A stretch of 64,000 nt of DNA. Source: Dyella jiangningensis (lineage in GTDB: Bacteria > Pseudomonadota > Gammaproteobacteria > Xanthomonadales > Rhodanobacteraceae). Below are positions 1 through 10,600 of the stretch, piece after piece (the first letter of the stretch is position 1; each line of letters opens with the position of its first letter). Below the pieces are notes generated by a model. It searched no databases and had not been told where the DNA came from. It worked only from the letters and a program-made list of their open reading frames with translations. A program made the position numbers and the translations under genes. The stretch is taken from NCBI RefSeq assembly GCF_003264855.1, contig NZ_NFZS01000001.1:2382839-2446838 (forward strand), given 5' to 3'.

Positions 1-219
1 GGCGCTACTGCGGGTGGGTCGGCGACAAACCTTTTCTTCGTATTCATCTCGCACGGCTCGCTGGTTCGGTTGCCGGCCACGGGGATAAGCCGGAAAGGCG
101 GACGCGGTTGCACGCCGTTTCCCCGGGCCGACCCTACGGCCGCTCCCGGAACCTCACCATTGGGAAAAGTCTTAGCCCTGGCCAGGAGTGTTGGTGGGGC
201 GGAACAACTTCGACGGCGC
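1..219. other. No gene recognised at left edge
   Basis: This stretch lies downstream of the response regulator gene, which reads leftwards. Open frames crossing it overlap that gene on the opposite strand and have no recognisable product. I see no convincing terminator or RNA gene here. Confidence 0.4.
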
Positions 220-846
220 TTACTCGACCAGAAAACTCAATCCGTGGTTATTGAGGAATGCGCCGATTTCAGCTTTGGACCGCAAGCCCAGTTTCCTGAA
301 CGCGTTGTACTTATGCGTGGAAACAGTCTTGTAGCTGCGGTGACTGTCGATCGCGAGCGCCTGCATGTTCTCGCCTCGGGCCAAGGCCAGCATGATGCTG
401 CGCTCGGAGCTGCTGAGCCTGTTCCATGGGTGATTGCGGGCTGCCTCCACGTCAATCGAAGGATCGATGAACGTCTGGCCCGCCACGACGGCACGGATAG
501 CATCGATAGCCAGCTGAGGTCTGCTGGATTTGGACACATATGCCTTGGCACCCTGGTCCAATGCCGTCAATGCCAAGTACGGGCTCGAGTTGCCCGTGTA
601 GACGATCAGCTTCGATGACGGATCAGCATCTTTGATTGCCCTGAGGAGCGAGATTTCCTTGGACGGCCCGGACATGTCCGGCTCAAAGATAAGGTAGTCG
701 TAGCAGGCTCCTCTCAGGCGTTGCAATAATCCATGAGCCCCGCGAGCCGTATCTATCCTGGAAATCCCGTCTCGGAATGCAACACGCAGCATTTCAGAGA
801 GCGCGACAAGAATGATCGGGTGAACATCGGCAATCAGGAACCTCAT
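220..846 (-). CDS. LuxR/NarL-family response regulator with atypical receiver
   Basis: A 208-residue protein with an N-terminal receiver-like domain (about 1-120) and a C-terminal LuxR helix-turn-helix (about 140-200, with SERSIMLALARGE and SYKTVSTHK). The start at 846 follows a strong GGAGGAGG; the frame also extends 20 codons upstream without a better site. The receiver is unusual. The segment LIFEPDMSG aligns with the usual LLDLNMPG, so the phosphoacceptor Asp is Glu55, and the N-terminal acidic pair is reduced (IADVHP instead of IADDHP). The conserved lysine (AYVSKSS) remains. No histidine kinase is nearby. It is divergent from the MalT-like regulator and may act without phosphorylation; its target genes are unknown. 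Confidence 0.85.
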   Translation of the reverse strand: MRFLIADVHPIILVALSEMLRVAFRDGISRIDTARGAHGLLQRLRGACYDYLIFEPDMSGPSKEISLLRAIKDADPSSKLIVYTGNSSPYLALTALDQGAKAYVSKSSRPQLAIDAIRAVVAGQTFIDPSIDVEAARNHPWNRLSSSERSIMLALARGENMQALAIDSHRSYKTVSTHKYNAFRKLGLRSKAEIGAFLNNHGLSFLVE

Positions 847-1411
847 TGCCCCTCCTCCGGAATCCCTACCTGGATCGGCGCCACTCCCTTGCCGATCCTG
901 GAACACTCATCCCTATCAACGTAACTGCATCCGTCGCCTGGACGGTCTTGCACCCGCACTGTCGCGCTTCATTCTGCCTTTGGCCGTATGGAAGATGTTG
1001 CTTACTCACCCACCCATCTCGGGGGGTGGCATCTTCAGGCTCGGCGGTTGCGCCGCGTGTGCCTGACCCGGTGCCTGGTGCACGCCATGCGTCAGCGCTA
1101 ACGCTGTATTTGGCCGCCTATCATTCCGCTGGTGGCTTTGCCTTGGCTCGCCCTTCCATTGCGCCGGCACTCTTCATGGGAAAGCCCAACGCCTTTGTCG
1201 TAACCCTGTTCCGAATGCCGCTATCGTGGCTTTCGCCCCCGCCTCACCGGAATGCCGCCTCGTAAAATCTTACAGCCGGAGCTTATCATTCGGCGGTCTG
1301 CTGGCAAGGTGCAAGCACCGTGACCGAGGGGAACAATGGCCGTAGGCCGTGCAGGAGCATCCATGGCGGAAACGCGGATTTGAGATACGCACACGTGACA
1401 TCCATCAGCCG
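847..1411. other. Divergent regulatory region between two LuxR-type regulators
   Basis: About 565 bp separate the start codons of the leftward response regulator and the rightward MalT-like gene, so both promoters should lie here. A short stem-loop (CCACCC at 1010-1015 with GGGTGG at 1024-1029) is visible. I see no gene and cannot assign promoter hexamers with confidence. Confidence 0.4.
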
Positions 1412-4072
1412 ATGACATCCCCCGAGTTGATCCTCAAGACCACGCCACCTCGCTTGCTGAGCGGAGTGGTAAAACGTGACCTGGTTCACTCTTTCTGGAC
1501 CTCCGCCCGAGAGCGATCGGCCATCGTGCTGGCCGCACCTGCCGGCTTCGGCAAGACGACTGTGCTACTGCAGTGGCGGTACCAATGGATGGAGCATGGG
1601 GCCCGTGTGGCCTGGTTGAACGTCGATGCCCAGGACGAGCCGGTGCGCTTTGCCCTCGCTTTGCTGCACGCCCTCGGCAACGCCAGCGGTGCGGTGGTTT
1701 TCAGTACGCTGGCCGCCCAGTGCGAGAACAAGGCCGAGCAAGGCATGGCCATCCTCACTGCGCTGCTGGGAGAGGTTGCGTTGCTCCGTACCGAGATTGT
1801 GCTCATGCTCGACGACGCAGAGCGCCTTCCCGACGTTACGCTGCGCACCTCTTTGTCCTACCTCCTTCTAAACGCGCCCGCCAATTTGCATGTGGTGATC
1901 GGTTCAAGAGCGGCATTGCCGCTCCCGATCTCAGAGATGGTGGCGAAAAAAAGCCTTGCGGTACTGAAGGCGGAAGAGCTTCGTTTCCGACTCGAAGAAT
2001 CCATCGACCTGCTCGACCGGCGCCTGGAGGGTCGGCTGAGCGTCCATGAATCAGCCAAGCTCCACGAGGCGGTGCAGGGGTGGCCCATTGGCCTTCAGTT
2101 CGCCATTTCCAGGCTCGAGTACGAAGACGATCTGGCCGCGGCGATAAATACCTTCTCCGCGAGGGAGGGTGATCTTCAGGACTATTTCGTCGATGCCCTG
2201 CTCCACGATCTGACGACGGCCGAGGCAGACTTCTTGGTGCAAATCGCCATCCTCGACTACCTGCAAGCCGAACTGTGCGAGGCGGTGACGGGTCGCGCAG
2301 AGGCAGGCAACCTGCTTAACCACTTCGCGAAGGAAACTCCGCTGATCATGGCGGGCCCTGAGGACTGGGTCCGTCTGCATCCCTTGGCCAGGGATTTCCT
2401 GTTGGAGCGCCTCGAACATCGCCCACGCACCGAGCAAGTAGAACTTCACGCCCGGGCTTCCCGATGGTTTGCCGGGCGTGAGCGCTTCCACGAGGCTGCA
2501 CACCATGCATTGGCTGCTGGCGACGAAGCACAGGCGCAAGCTTATGCTGCCCGGTCACTCTGGCTGCTCGGCGCGCAAGGAAAACTCACGGAAGCGCGCC
2601 AATGGCTGGCGTTCATCCCGCCGCGACTCCTTGCAAGCGACATGTCACTCAAGCTGGTGGCCGCCTGGGTGCTTGCGCTTAGCGGGCGCAGCGACGAAGC
2701 GTTACGAATTGCCATGAAGGCAGCGGCTGATCCTGCAAGCACACCGCTCCGGCGCATGATCGCACTACGCGTGGCCGGCGGCGCTGCAATCTATGCGGAC
2801 CGGCTGGGGCTCGTCGCTGAACTTGTCGCGCGATGGCCTACGGCGACTACGGTCGACGATCCTCTATATGTGGCGGCGCCGTTGAATGGAAGCGCAATTG
2901 TTGCGTTGCATGCGGGCCACAGCAGCAAAGTCCGTGAACTCGCTGCGCAAGTGCTCAAGCACGGCGAGACTGGATCCATGCGCCTCGCTTCCGCTTTGGC
3001 ACGAACCATGACCGGCCTCAGTCACCTTTGGGAGGGCAGCGCCTGTCAGGCCGAGGCGGTGCTTCAGCCCGCGCTGATCAAGACGGAAAGAGAGGAAGGT
3101 CGGCGTAGCACGATAGCCTGCAACTATGCCGCCGTACTCGCTGCCGCAATGCTGCGCCGTGGCCAGCCTGATGCGGCCCACGCCCTGCTGGCCGATCGAC
3201 TGGATGTCATCGAGGAGGGGTTTCCCGACATCGTTCTGGTCGCCTACGACACGCTGGTTCGTATCGCCCTCGACAAGGGCGATGAGCGACGTGCCCTAGC
3301 CGCGCTCGACAATCTCGACAGCTTGGCCAAGCGCAGGCAACTACCACGTCTTCAGCTGCACTGCGTGTCTGAGCAGGTCCGCATCCACGCGATGAGCCGG
3401 CGCAACGAAACGGTCTCGACGCTGGTGACAAACCTGGACGATCTCGCACCTGCGTTTCGACGCAAGGCCCACTTATCGTTTCTTGAGCACTATCTTCTGG
3501 TGGCCTCGACCGCCAAGGCATACGCAGCGTTCGCGCGCAATCATCTCGATGAGGCAGAACGGCAGTTGCAATGCGCCGATGCGCTTGCTCACCAGCTAGG
3601 GCGAAGCTATGACATGCAGGTGCTAAAGGTCCTTCGCGCGTTACTTGCGAAACAACGCGGCACCACCGAAGCGGCCGCGCTGATGTCGGAGGCGATCGAC
3701 CTAGCTCGCCTTGGGGGCAACGTTCGTCTGTTGGCTGATGCCCACCCTGACGCGACACGCGTGGCATGCGAACTGCATCTTCTATCCCCTGACGAACAGA
3801 CCACCGGCCCGGAGGCGGTCGAAGCCACTTCCCCCTCGCCAGCCTCGTCTTCGGCCCCTCCTCCAGTGCAACAGGGACTCTTGACGGCAAAAGAAGCCGA
3901 AATTCTTCATCTGCTTAACAAAGGGATGCCGAACAAACTGATTGCACGAGCGCTGGGCATCAGCAGCGAGACTGTCAAATGGCATCTCAAGAACCTGTTC
4001 CAAAAACTGTCGGCCGGCACCCGCAGGCATGCGGTAGGCCGCGCACGACTTCTTGGCCTTGTCAGCGAGTGA
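1412..4072 (+). CDS. MalT-like LuxR-family ATP-dependent transcriptional activator
   Basis: An 886-residue regulator of the STAND/MalT type. It has a Walker A motif near residues 41-49 (APAGFGKTT), a Walker B-like segment (IVLMLDDAERL), a long helical TPR-like middle (about 380-790) and a C-terminal LuxR helix-turn-helix (about 823-882, LLTAKEAEILHLLNKG and SSETVKWHLKNLFQKL). Such proteins bind ATP and an effector, oligomerise and activate transcription. The ATG at 1412 matches where family members begin (SPELILKTTPPRLL); an in-frame GTG at 1349 would add 21 residues, and neither has a strong ribosome site. It sits directly before the giant autotransporter, a plausible but unproven target. 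It does not resemble the enterobacterial maltose operon context. Confidence 0.85.
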   Translation: MTSPELILKTTPPRLLSGVVKRDLVHSFWTSARERSAIVLAAPAGFGKTTVLLQWRYQWMEHGARVAWLNVDAQDEPVRFALALLHALGNASGAVVFSTLAAQCENKAEQGMAILTALLGEVALLRTEIVLMLDDAERLPDVTLRTSLSYLLLNAPANLHVVIGSRAALPLPISEMVAKKSLAVLKAEELRFRLEESIDLLDRRLEGRLSVHESAKLHEAVQGWPIGLQFAISRLEYEDDLAAAINTFSAREGDLQDYFVDALLHDLTTAEADFLVQIAILDYLQAELCEAVTGRAEAGNLLNHFAKETPLIMAGPEDWVRLHPLARDFLLERLEHRPRTEQVELHARASRWFAGRERFHEAAHHALAAGDEAQAQAYAARSLWLLGAQGKLTEARQWLAFIPPRLLASDMSLKLVAAWVLALSGRSDEALRIAMKAAADPASTPLRRMIALRVAGGAAIYADRLGLVAELVARWPTATTVDDPLYVAAPLNGSAIVALHAGHSSKVRELAAQVLKHGETGSMRLASALARTMTGLSHLWEGSACQAEAVLQPALIKTEREEGRRSTIACNYAAVLAAAMLRRGQPDAAHALLADRLDVIEEGFPDIVLVAYDTLVRIALDKGDERRALAALDNLDSLAKRRQLPRLQLHCVSEQVRIHAMSRRNETVSTLVTNLDDLAPAFRRKAHLSFLEHYLLVASTAKAYAAFARNHLDEAERQLQCADALAHQLGRSYDMQVLKVLRALLAKQRGTTEAAALMSEAIDLARLGGNVRLLADAHPDATRVACELHLLSPDEQTTGPEAVEATSPSPASSSAPPPVQQGLLTAKEAEILHLLNKGMPNKLIARALGISSETVKWHLKNLFQKLSAGTRRHAVGRARLLGLVSE

Positions 4073-4360
4073 GATTCCTTCTAGGCGAGCGCGGCTTTGT
4101 CGTACCCGCAGATGCGGTCATCCTGCACCGGGACCGCCAGCGGTCAGCGCCTGCCCAATGCCTTCGAATTGCGCGCCACTGAGGGAGGACTATCGACGTT
4201 CAAGTCCACCGATATGCCAAAGCCCTGCGAGGTGCTCCGCGAGTGTCATGCGGGCGAAGAAAGCATGAGCGATCTCGTTTCATCAGCCACAAAGATGCAG
4301 CTGTGTATATCCCCAAAAAGGAATATCGGTGCGCGTGTGTCACCGTCAGTCATGGGCCGG

Positions 4361-4380
4361 CGCGCCGCCGTGGCGGCGCG
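4361..4380. promoter_or_regulatory. Perfect 20-bp GC dyad upstream of autotransporter
   Basis: CGCGCCGCC and GGCGGCGCG flank a 2-bp centre, giving a perfect dyad about 300 bp before the autotransporter start. The centre is too short for a good RNA hairpin loop, so an operator is more likely than a terminator. It is immediately followed by TAGAAT, a possible -10 hexamer. The binding protein is unknown. Confidence 0.35.
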
Positions 4381-4423
4381 GTAGAATCCACGCTGGACTT
4401 CAGGGGTCAGGGGGACTTGTGTC

Positions 4424-4439
4424 GCGATCGAATGATCGC
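4424..4439. promoter_or_regulatory. Inverted repeat GCGATC-gaat-GATCGC
   Basis: A perfect 6+6 bp inverted repeat with a 4-bp spacer lies about 240 bp before the autotransporter start codon. It could be a dimeric regulator site for one of the two adjacent LuxR-type regulators, but the sequence alone cannot show this. Confidence 0.3.
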
Positions 4440-4679
4440 TCATAGCTGATGGATCGGCTTGGCGCCGTGCAGGCAAATACCGTCTGAGCTGGCACGCGAT
4501 CTTTCAGATCGAGTCGACATCCGCTAGCCGCCCAAATCTTCGCCGCATCAACGTGCCGGCGCATGGCTACCGCCCACGCCATCTCCGGCACTTCGAAGCA
4601 TTCACTGCTCTCTCAATCACGGAATGTGGCCTGGCAAGGATTCGCCGCCGGGCATCCGCCCAACCAAACAGGGGACAAC

Positions 4680-7600
4680 ATGAATCGCACTTACCGGCTC
4701 GTCTGGAACCGCGCCTTGCGCGTGCTTCAAGTGGCTTCCGAACTTGTATCTACACAAGCCGCCGGACAATCCGTCAGCTGCGGTACGCCGCCCGCCCCCC
4801 GCCGCCGCCTTATTGCGCTGGCTTGTGTGGCCGCCTGCGCAGGTTCAATCGATTCCGCCATGGCGGCGTGCAGCCCGATCAATCCGACCAACGGTGCCAC
4901 CGTCACGTGCTCGGGCGCTGCGAATCCTCTTGCGCCGTCCTACGCTGCCAGCGCGGATAACCTCACCGTCAACGTGAACCCCGGCGGCTCCCTCGGTGTG
5001 TTGCTGGGCCTGGGCGGCACCACCATGTCGCTCACCGGCAACGGCACCACACTCAACAATGCCGGCACGATCGACCCCTCCCTGCTCGGCCAGCTCAGCC
5101 TGCTGTCCTCCGGCACAGTGATCGGCAACCCCAATCTCGGCGCATCGATTCCTGGCAGCACGGTGACGGTCACCAACCAGGGCACGATGAATGGCACCGT
5201 CGGCCTCCTCGGACTGAACCTGCCTGATCTGACCGGCATGGCGCTAGCGGTGCGCAACGGCGCTGGCGGTACGACCACCATCTCCAACGCCGGCAGCATC
5301 GGCTCCTCGGCCCTGCTCGGCGTCTCGCTGCTGGGATCGGATGCGCCGGTGGTCGCCGTGTACGGCGGCAGCCAGATCAACTTCACCAATACCGGCACCA
5401 TCACCGGCCGCACCGCATTCGAGGGTTCCGCAGCCGGCAACGCCTTCATCAACGCAGGCACGATCTTCGGCAGCGTGTCGATGGGCACCAACAGCACCAA
5501 TACCTTCACCGCGGTGACCGGCTCCAGCGTATACGCTGCCGGCAGCCTGGGTCAGAACCCGATGGGTGTGCTCGGCACCAATCTCAACTTCGCACCCACC
5601 GGGCAGATCGATGGTGGTGCCGGTGGAAGCAACACACTGGTATTGCAGAACGCGACAACCGGCGCCGGCTCGGGCGCTACAGGCACGGGTTTTGCGTCGT
5701 CTGGCACTTACGTCAATTTTCAGAATCTGGTCGTCAACAGCGGCACGTGGACGCTGGGCGGTTCGCTGGTGGACGGCAGCACCACCCTCAACGGCGGCGT
5801 GGCACAGTTCAGCAGCGACGCCAACTTCGGCAGCGCTTCCTCCATCATCTCCAATGGAGGCGCGATCGCCGGCAGCAGCAGCGGCGTGATGCTGAGCACA
5901 TCGATCCTGCTCAACGCGGGCGGCCTTACTGTCACCGGCAACAATGACTTCACCCTGTTCGGCCAGTTGTACGGCAGTGGCGCGCTGACCAAAAGCGGGG
6001 CCGGTACCGTGTCGCTCGGCTCCCTCGAACTGTATACGGGCGACACCCTTATCAAGGGCGGCACCCTCGCGCTCACCGGAGCGGGGGCCCTGCTGAGCAA
6101 TGCATCGGTCAGCCTGCAGGGTTCCAGCACATTCGATATCTCCGGCGCCAGCGGCAACCGGACCATCGGCGCAGTGACTGGCGACTTCGGCACGGCCATC
6201 ACACTGGGTGCGCACACGCTCACGTTAGGAGACGGCATCAGCACCACCTTCGGCGGAACGATCAGCGGCACCGGCGGCATCATCACGCAGGGCGGAGTCA
6301 TCACCCTGAGTGGCGCAAACGTCTATACCGGCGGCACCACGATCAATACGGGCACGCTGGCGATCGGTGCGGGCGGCAGCCTCGCAGGCAGCGGCGCGGT
6401 AACGCTGAGCTTCGCGGGCAGCACCTTCGATATCAGCGGCGCCACCGCCAACCAGACCATCGGCGGACTGTCCGGCGTTGCCGGTAGCCGGGTGGCGCTG
6501 GGCACGAACAACCTCACGCTTGGCAATGCCAGCAACACCAGCTTTGGCGGCACCATCGACGGCACCGGCGGCATCATCAAGCAGGGCGCCGGCACGTTCA
6601 CCTTGAGCGGTACCAACACCTATACCGGAGGCACCATCGTGAATGCCGGTACGCTCGCCCTCGGCAGCGGTGGTTCGTTGGCTCCCACTGGCGCTGTTCT
6701 TTTGACGGCTCCCGGTAGCTCGCTCGATCTGCGGGCCGCCGGTGCGCAGAGCATGGGTCCCCTGTTTGGCACTGCCGGCAGTTCGGTGTTGCTTGGCGCC
6801 GGTGCGCTGACCATCGCGCCCTCCGGCAGCAGCAGCACCTTCGCAGGCACCATCGGTGGAATCGCCGGCGTCGTGATCAACGGGACGGGTACCGAGACCT
6901 TCAGCGGTACCAACACCTACACCGGCGGCACCAGCATCCAGTCCGGCACGCTGGCGCTGGGCTTTGGTGGCGCGCTTGCCGGAGGCACCGCGCTGACGCT
7001 GGCCAGTGCGGGCACTTTCGATATCGCCGCCGGCGGCAACCAGACCATCGGCACGCTCGCCGGCGCCGGCGGCACGGTCAGCCTCGGCTCCAATGTGCTC
7101 AGCGTGAGCGGCTCCGGCGGCGGCAGTTTCGATGGCGCGATCCGGGGCACCGGCGGCGTGACCAACACCGCCAACGCACTCGTGCTCAATGGTACGAACA
7201 CCTATATCGGACTGACCACGGTGCAAGGCGGCAGCCTCACCGTCGGCGATGCGACGCATACGGGCGCCAGGGTGTCCGGCGATGTCACGGTGGCGAGCGG
7301 CGCCTCACTCGGTGGCTTCGGCACGGTGGGCGGCAGCGTGACGGTGCAGAACGGCGGCCATCTCGCGCCGGGTAACCCCACCGGCACGCTCACCGTCGAC
7401 ACCGACCTCACACTCGCCCAGGGCAGCGTGCTCGATGCCTCGTTCGGCGCGCCGGGCCCGGACTTCACCACCTTCGGCTCGGGCCACAACGTGGCGGTGA
7501 ATGGAAACCTCGCCATCAACGGTGCCACGCTCAATGCGATCGATGCCGGTGGCTTCGGCCCCGGCCTGTACAACCTGTTCACCTACGGCGGCACGCTCAC

Positions 7601-10600
7601 CGAAACCAATGGCGGCATCGTGCCGCCTTCCGGCTTCACCATCCAGAACCTTACCTCCACCAAACAGATCAACCTGATCAACACCAACGGCCTCACCCTG
7701 ACCTTCTGGAACGCCAATGGCCTGGCCAGCGGCACGCAGATGGGTGGTGGCAGCGGTACCTGGGGCGTCGCCCAGGCCAACTGGACCAATGCCACGGGTT
7801 CGATCACGTCGACGCGCAGTCCGTTCGATGCGTTCTCGATTTTCGGCGGCGCCGCGGGCACGGTGACGGTCAACGACGTGGGTGGCTTGCAACCCGTCTC
7901 CACCCAGGGAATGCAGTTCGCCAGCGACGGCTACCACCTCACCGGCGACGCGCTCACGTTGGTCGCACCGTCGGCCGGTGCATTGAGTGAGATCCGCGTG
8001 GGCGATGGCAGCGGCGCCAGTGCAGGCTGGACCACCACCATCGACAACACCCTCACCGGTGTTGGCCTCAACAAGACGGGTGCGGGCACGCTTGTGCTCA
8101 ATGGCGTGAATGTCTACACGCAGGGAACCACGCTGACGGCGGGCACGTTGTCCGTGGGCTCCGATGCATCGCTCGGCCTCAATGGCACCGCGATCGATTT
8201 CGAAGGCGGCGTGCTCCGTGTCACCGGCACCACCTATACCTCGACCAACCGCGCGATCATCTTCGGTGCAACCGGCGGCGGATTCGATATCGCGGATGCG
8301 TCCAATACCTTCACGGTCAGCCAGTCGCTGGGCGGCAGTGGCAGCCTGGTCAAACTCGGCGCGGGCACGCTGGTTTTGTCAGGCGCCAACAGCTACACGG
8401 GCGGCACGACGATCAGCGCGGGCACGCTGCGCGGTGACGCGGCAAGCCTGCAGGGCAACATCACCAACAATGCGTTGCTGCAGTTCGATCAGACGGTCGA
8501 CGGCACCTACGGTGGCTCGATGTCCGGCACCGGCGCGCTTGTGAAGGCAGGTGCCGGCGCGCTCGTATTGTCCGGGGCCAATAGCTACACAGGCGGCACC
8601 ACCGTCCGTGCTGGCACTCTCCAGGGCGACACCACGAGCCTGGTGGGCGACATCACGAACGATGCCGCGCTGGTCTTCGATCAGTCCGCGGATGGCAGCT
8701 TCGGCGGCGACGTCTCGGGCAACGGCTCCGTGAGCAAGCTGGGTACCGGTACGGTCACGCTCACCGGCGTGAACTCCTACACCGGAGGAACCATCGTTGC
8801 CGCCGGCGCGCTTCAGGGCACCACCACGAGCCTGCAGGGCATCATCACCGACAACGCGTCGCTGGTCTTCAACCAGTCAACCGATGGCGTCTTCACGGGC
8901 GCCATCTCCGGCAGTGGCGCACTGACCAAGACCGGTGCGGGCAAGGTCACCCTCAGCGGCGCGAACACCTACGCCGGCGGCACCACCATCAGTGCCGGCA
9001 TCCTCCAAGGCGACACCGCCAGCCTGCAGGGCGCGATCACGAACAACGCCGAGCTGGTCTTCGACCAACTCGGGGCTGGCACATTCAGTGGCGTGATCTC
9101 CGGCTCGGGCTCCGTCACCAAGCAGGGTGTCGGGACGGTTGCCCTCACCGGTGCGAATACCTATACCGGCGGCACGACCGTTGCTGCCGGCGCGCTCGTG
9201 GGATCCACCGCCAGCCTGCAGGGCAACATCGTCGACAACGCCTCCCTGGTGTTCGATCAGGCGGCCGCCGGCACCTATGCCGGCAACCTGTCGGGTACGG
9301 GCTCCCTCACCAAGTCCGGCGCGGGTGTGCTCACCCTTTCGGGCATCAGCACTTACAGCGGCGGCACGACGATCACCGCGGGTACGCTGCAGGGTGACAC
9401 TTCGAACCTGCAGGGCGCGATCGCCGATGGCGCAGCACTCGTCTTCGACCAGGCTGCCAACGGCATCTTCAGCGGCACCGTGTCGGGCGGCGGTTCGCTC
9501 ATGAAGACCGGCGCTGGCAGCCTGATCATCAACACCGCGAACACTCTCACCGGGGCCACCACGGTTTCCCAGGGTGCGCTGATCGTCGGTGATGACAGCC
9601 ATCCGACCGCCAGCCTCGCCGGCTCGGTGACGGTGTCGAGCGGCGCCATGCTCGCGGGCATCGGTTCGGTTGGCGGCCTCGATGCTTTCGGTGCGGTGAA
9701 GCCCGGCAACTCACCAGGAACGCTCACGGTGACGGGCAACGCGGTGTTTCATCCGGGCTCGAGCCTGGAAGTCTGGGCGACGCCTGATGGCCAGGTCGGT
9801 CGTCTCGCGGTCAACGGTAGCGTGTCGATACTTGGCGGAAGCGTCTTGACCCTCGCCCAGGCAGGCCCCTATGCCCCACTCACCCAGTACACCATCCTGA
9901 CGGCGGGCAACGGCGTCACAGGCACGTTTGGCGGCGTGACCTCCAACCTGCTCTTCCTGACGCCGGCGCTGAGCTACAGCAGCAACGCGGTGACGCTCTC
10001 CCTGCAACGTAACGATGTCAGCTTCGCGAGCGTCGCGCAGACCCAATCGCAAGCTGCCACCGCAGCGGCGCTCGATCGCTTGTCGATCGCCTCGCCGGTC
10101 TATGTCGGCATGCTGGGGCTGGATGCCGCAACGGCGCGCCATGCGCTCGACCAGCTCTCCGGCGAAATGCACGCCAGCGTGACCACTGTTCTGGCCGATG
10201 ACAGCCGTTATGTGCGTGACGCCATCAACAACCACCTGCTCGGCACCTCTGCCGCCGGCCAGCAGACCGAAGGCGTCACGAATGCCGGTACCAGCGTGTG
10301 GACGTCTGGCTGGGGCCATTGGGGCAATCACGATGGTGACGGCAACGCGCACACGATGAGCGCCAACGGCAGCGGCATCCTGCTGGGCGCGGACCTTCCG
10401 GTCGACGCTTTCCGCGTGGGCGGCGTCATCGGCCATGGTCAGGGCAGCCTGAGCGTGGATGAAGTCACCTCGACCGGCCACACCGATTCCAATTACGCCG
10501 GCCTCTACGCCGGGTGGGATATGGGTGCGTGGCGCGTGCGCGGCGGCCTGGCCTATGCCTGGCAAACGGTCGACGTAACGCGGCGCATCGCCTTTGGCCC

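Larger units (their letters stand above)
4073..4679. other. Long upstream region of the autotransporter gene
   Basis: About 600 bp without a credible gene. It carries two perfect dyads, listed separately, and a TAGAAT hexamer at 4382-4387 that could be a -10 element. An in-frame ATG at 4563 would extend the autotransporter by 39 residues, but they do not resemble a signal peptide. Confidence 0.45.

Noticed and set aside
1010..1029. Stem-loop as a terminator
   Set aside because: It lies in a divergent promoter region with no gene ending nearby and has no T-run.
5244..7259. Leftward frames of over 300 codons opposite the passenger
   Set aside because: They mirror the repeat unit of the real gene and have low-complexity Ala/Gly/Arg-rich sequences without any family features.
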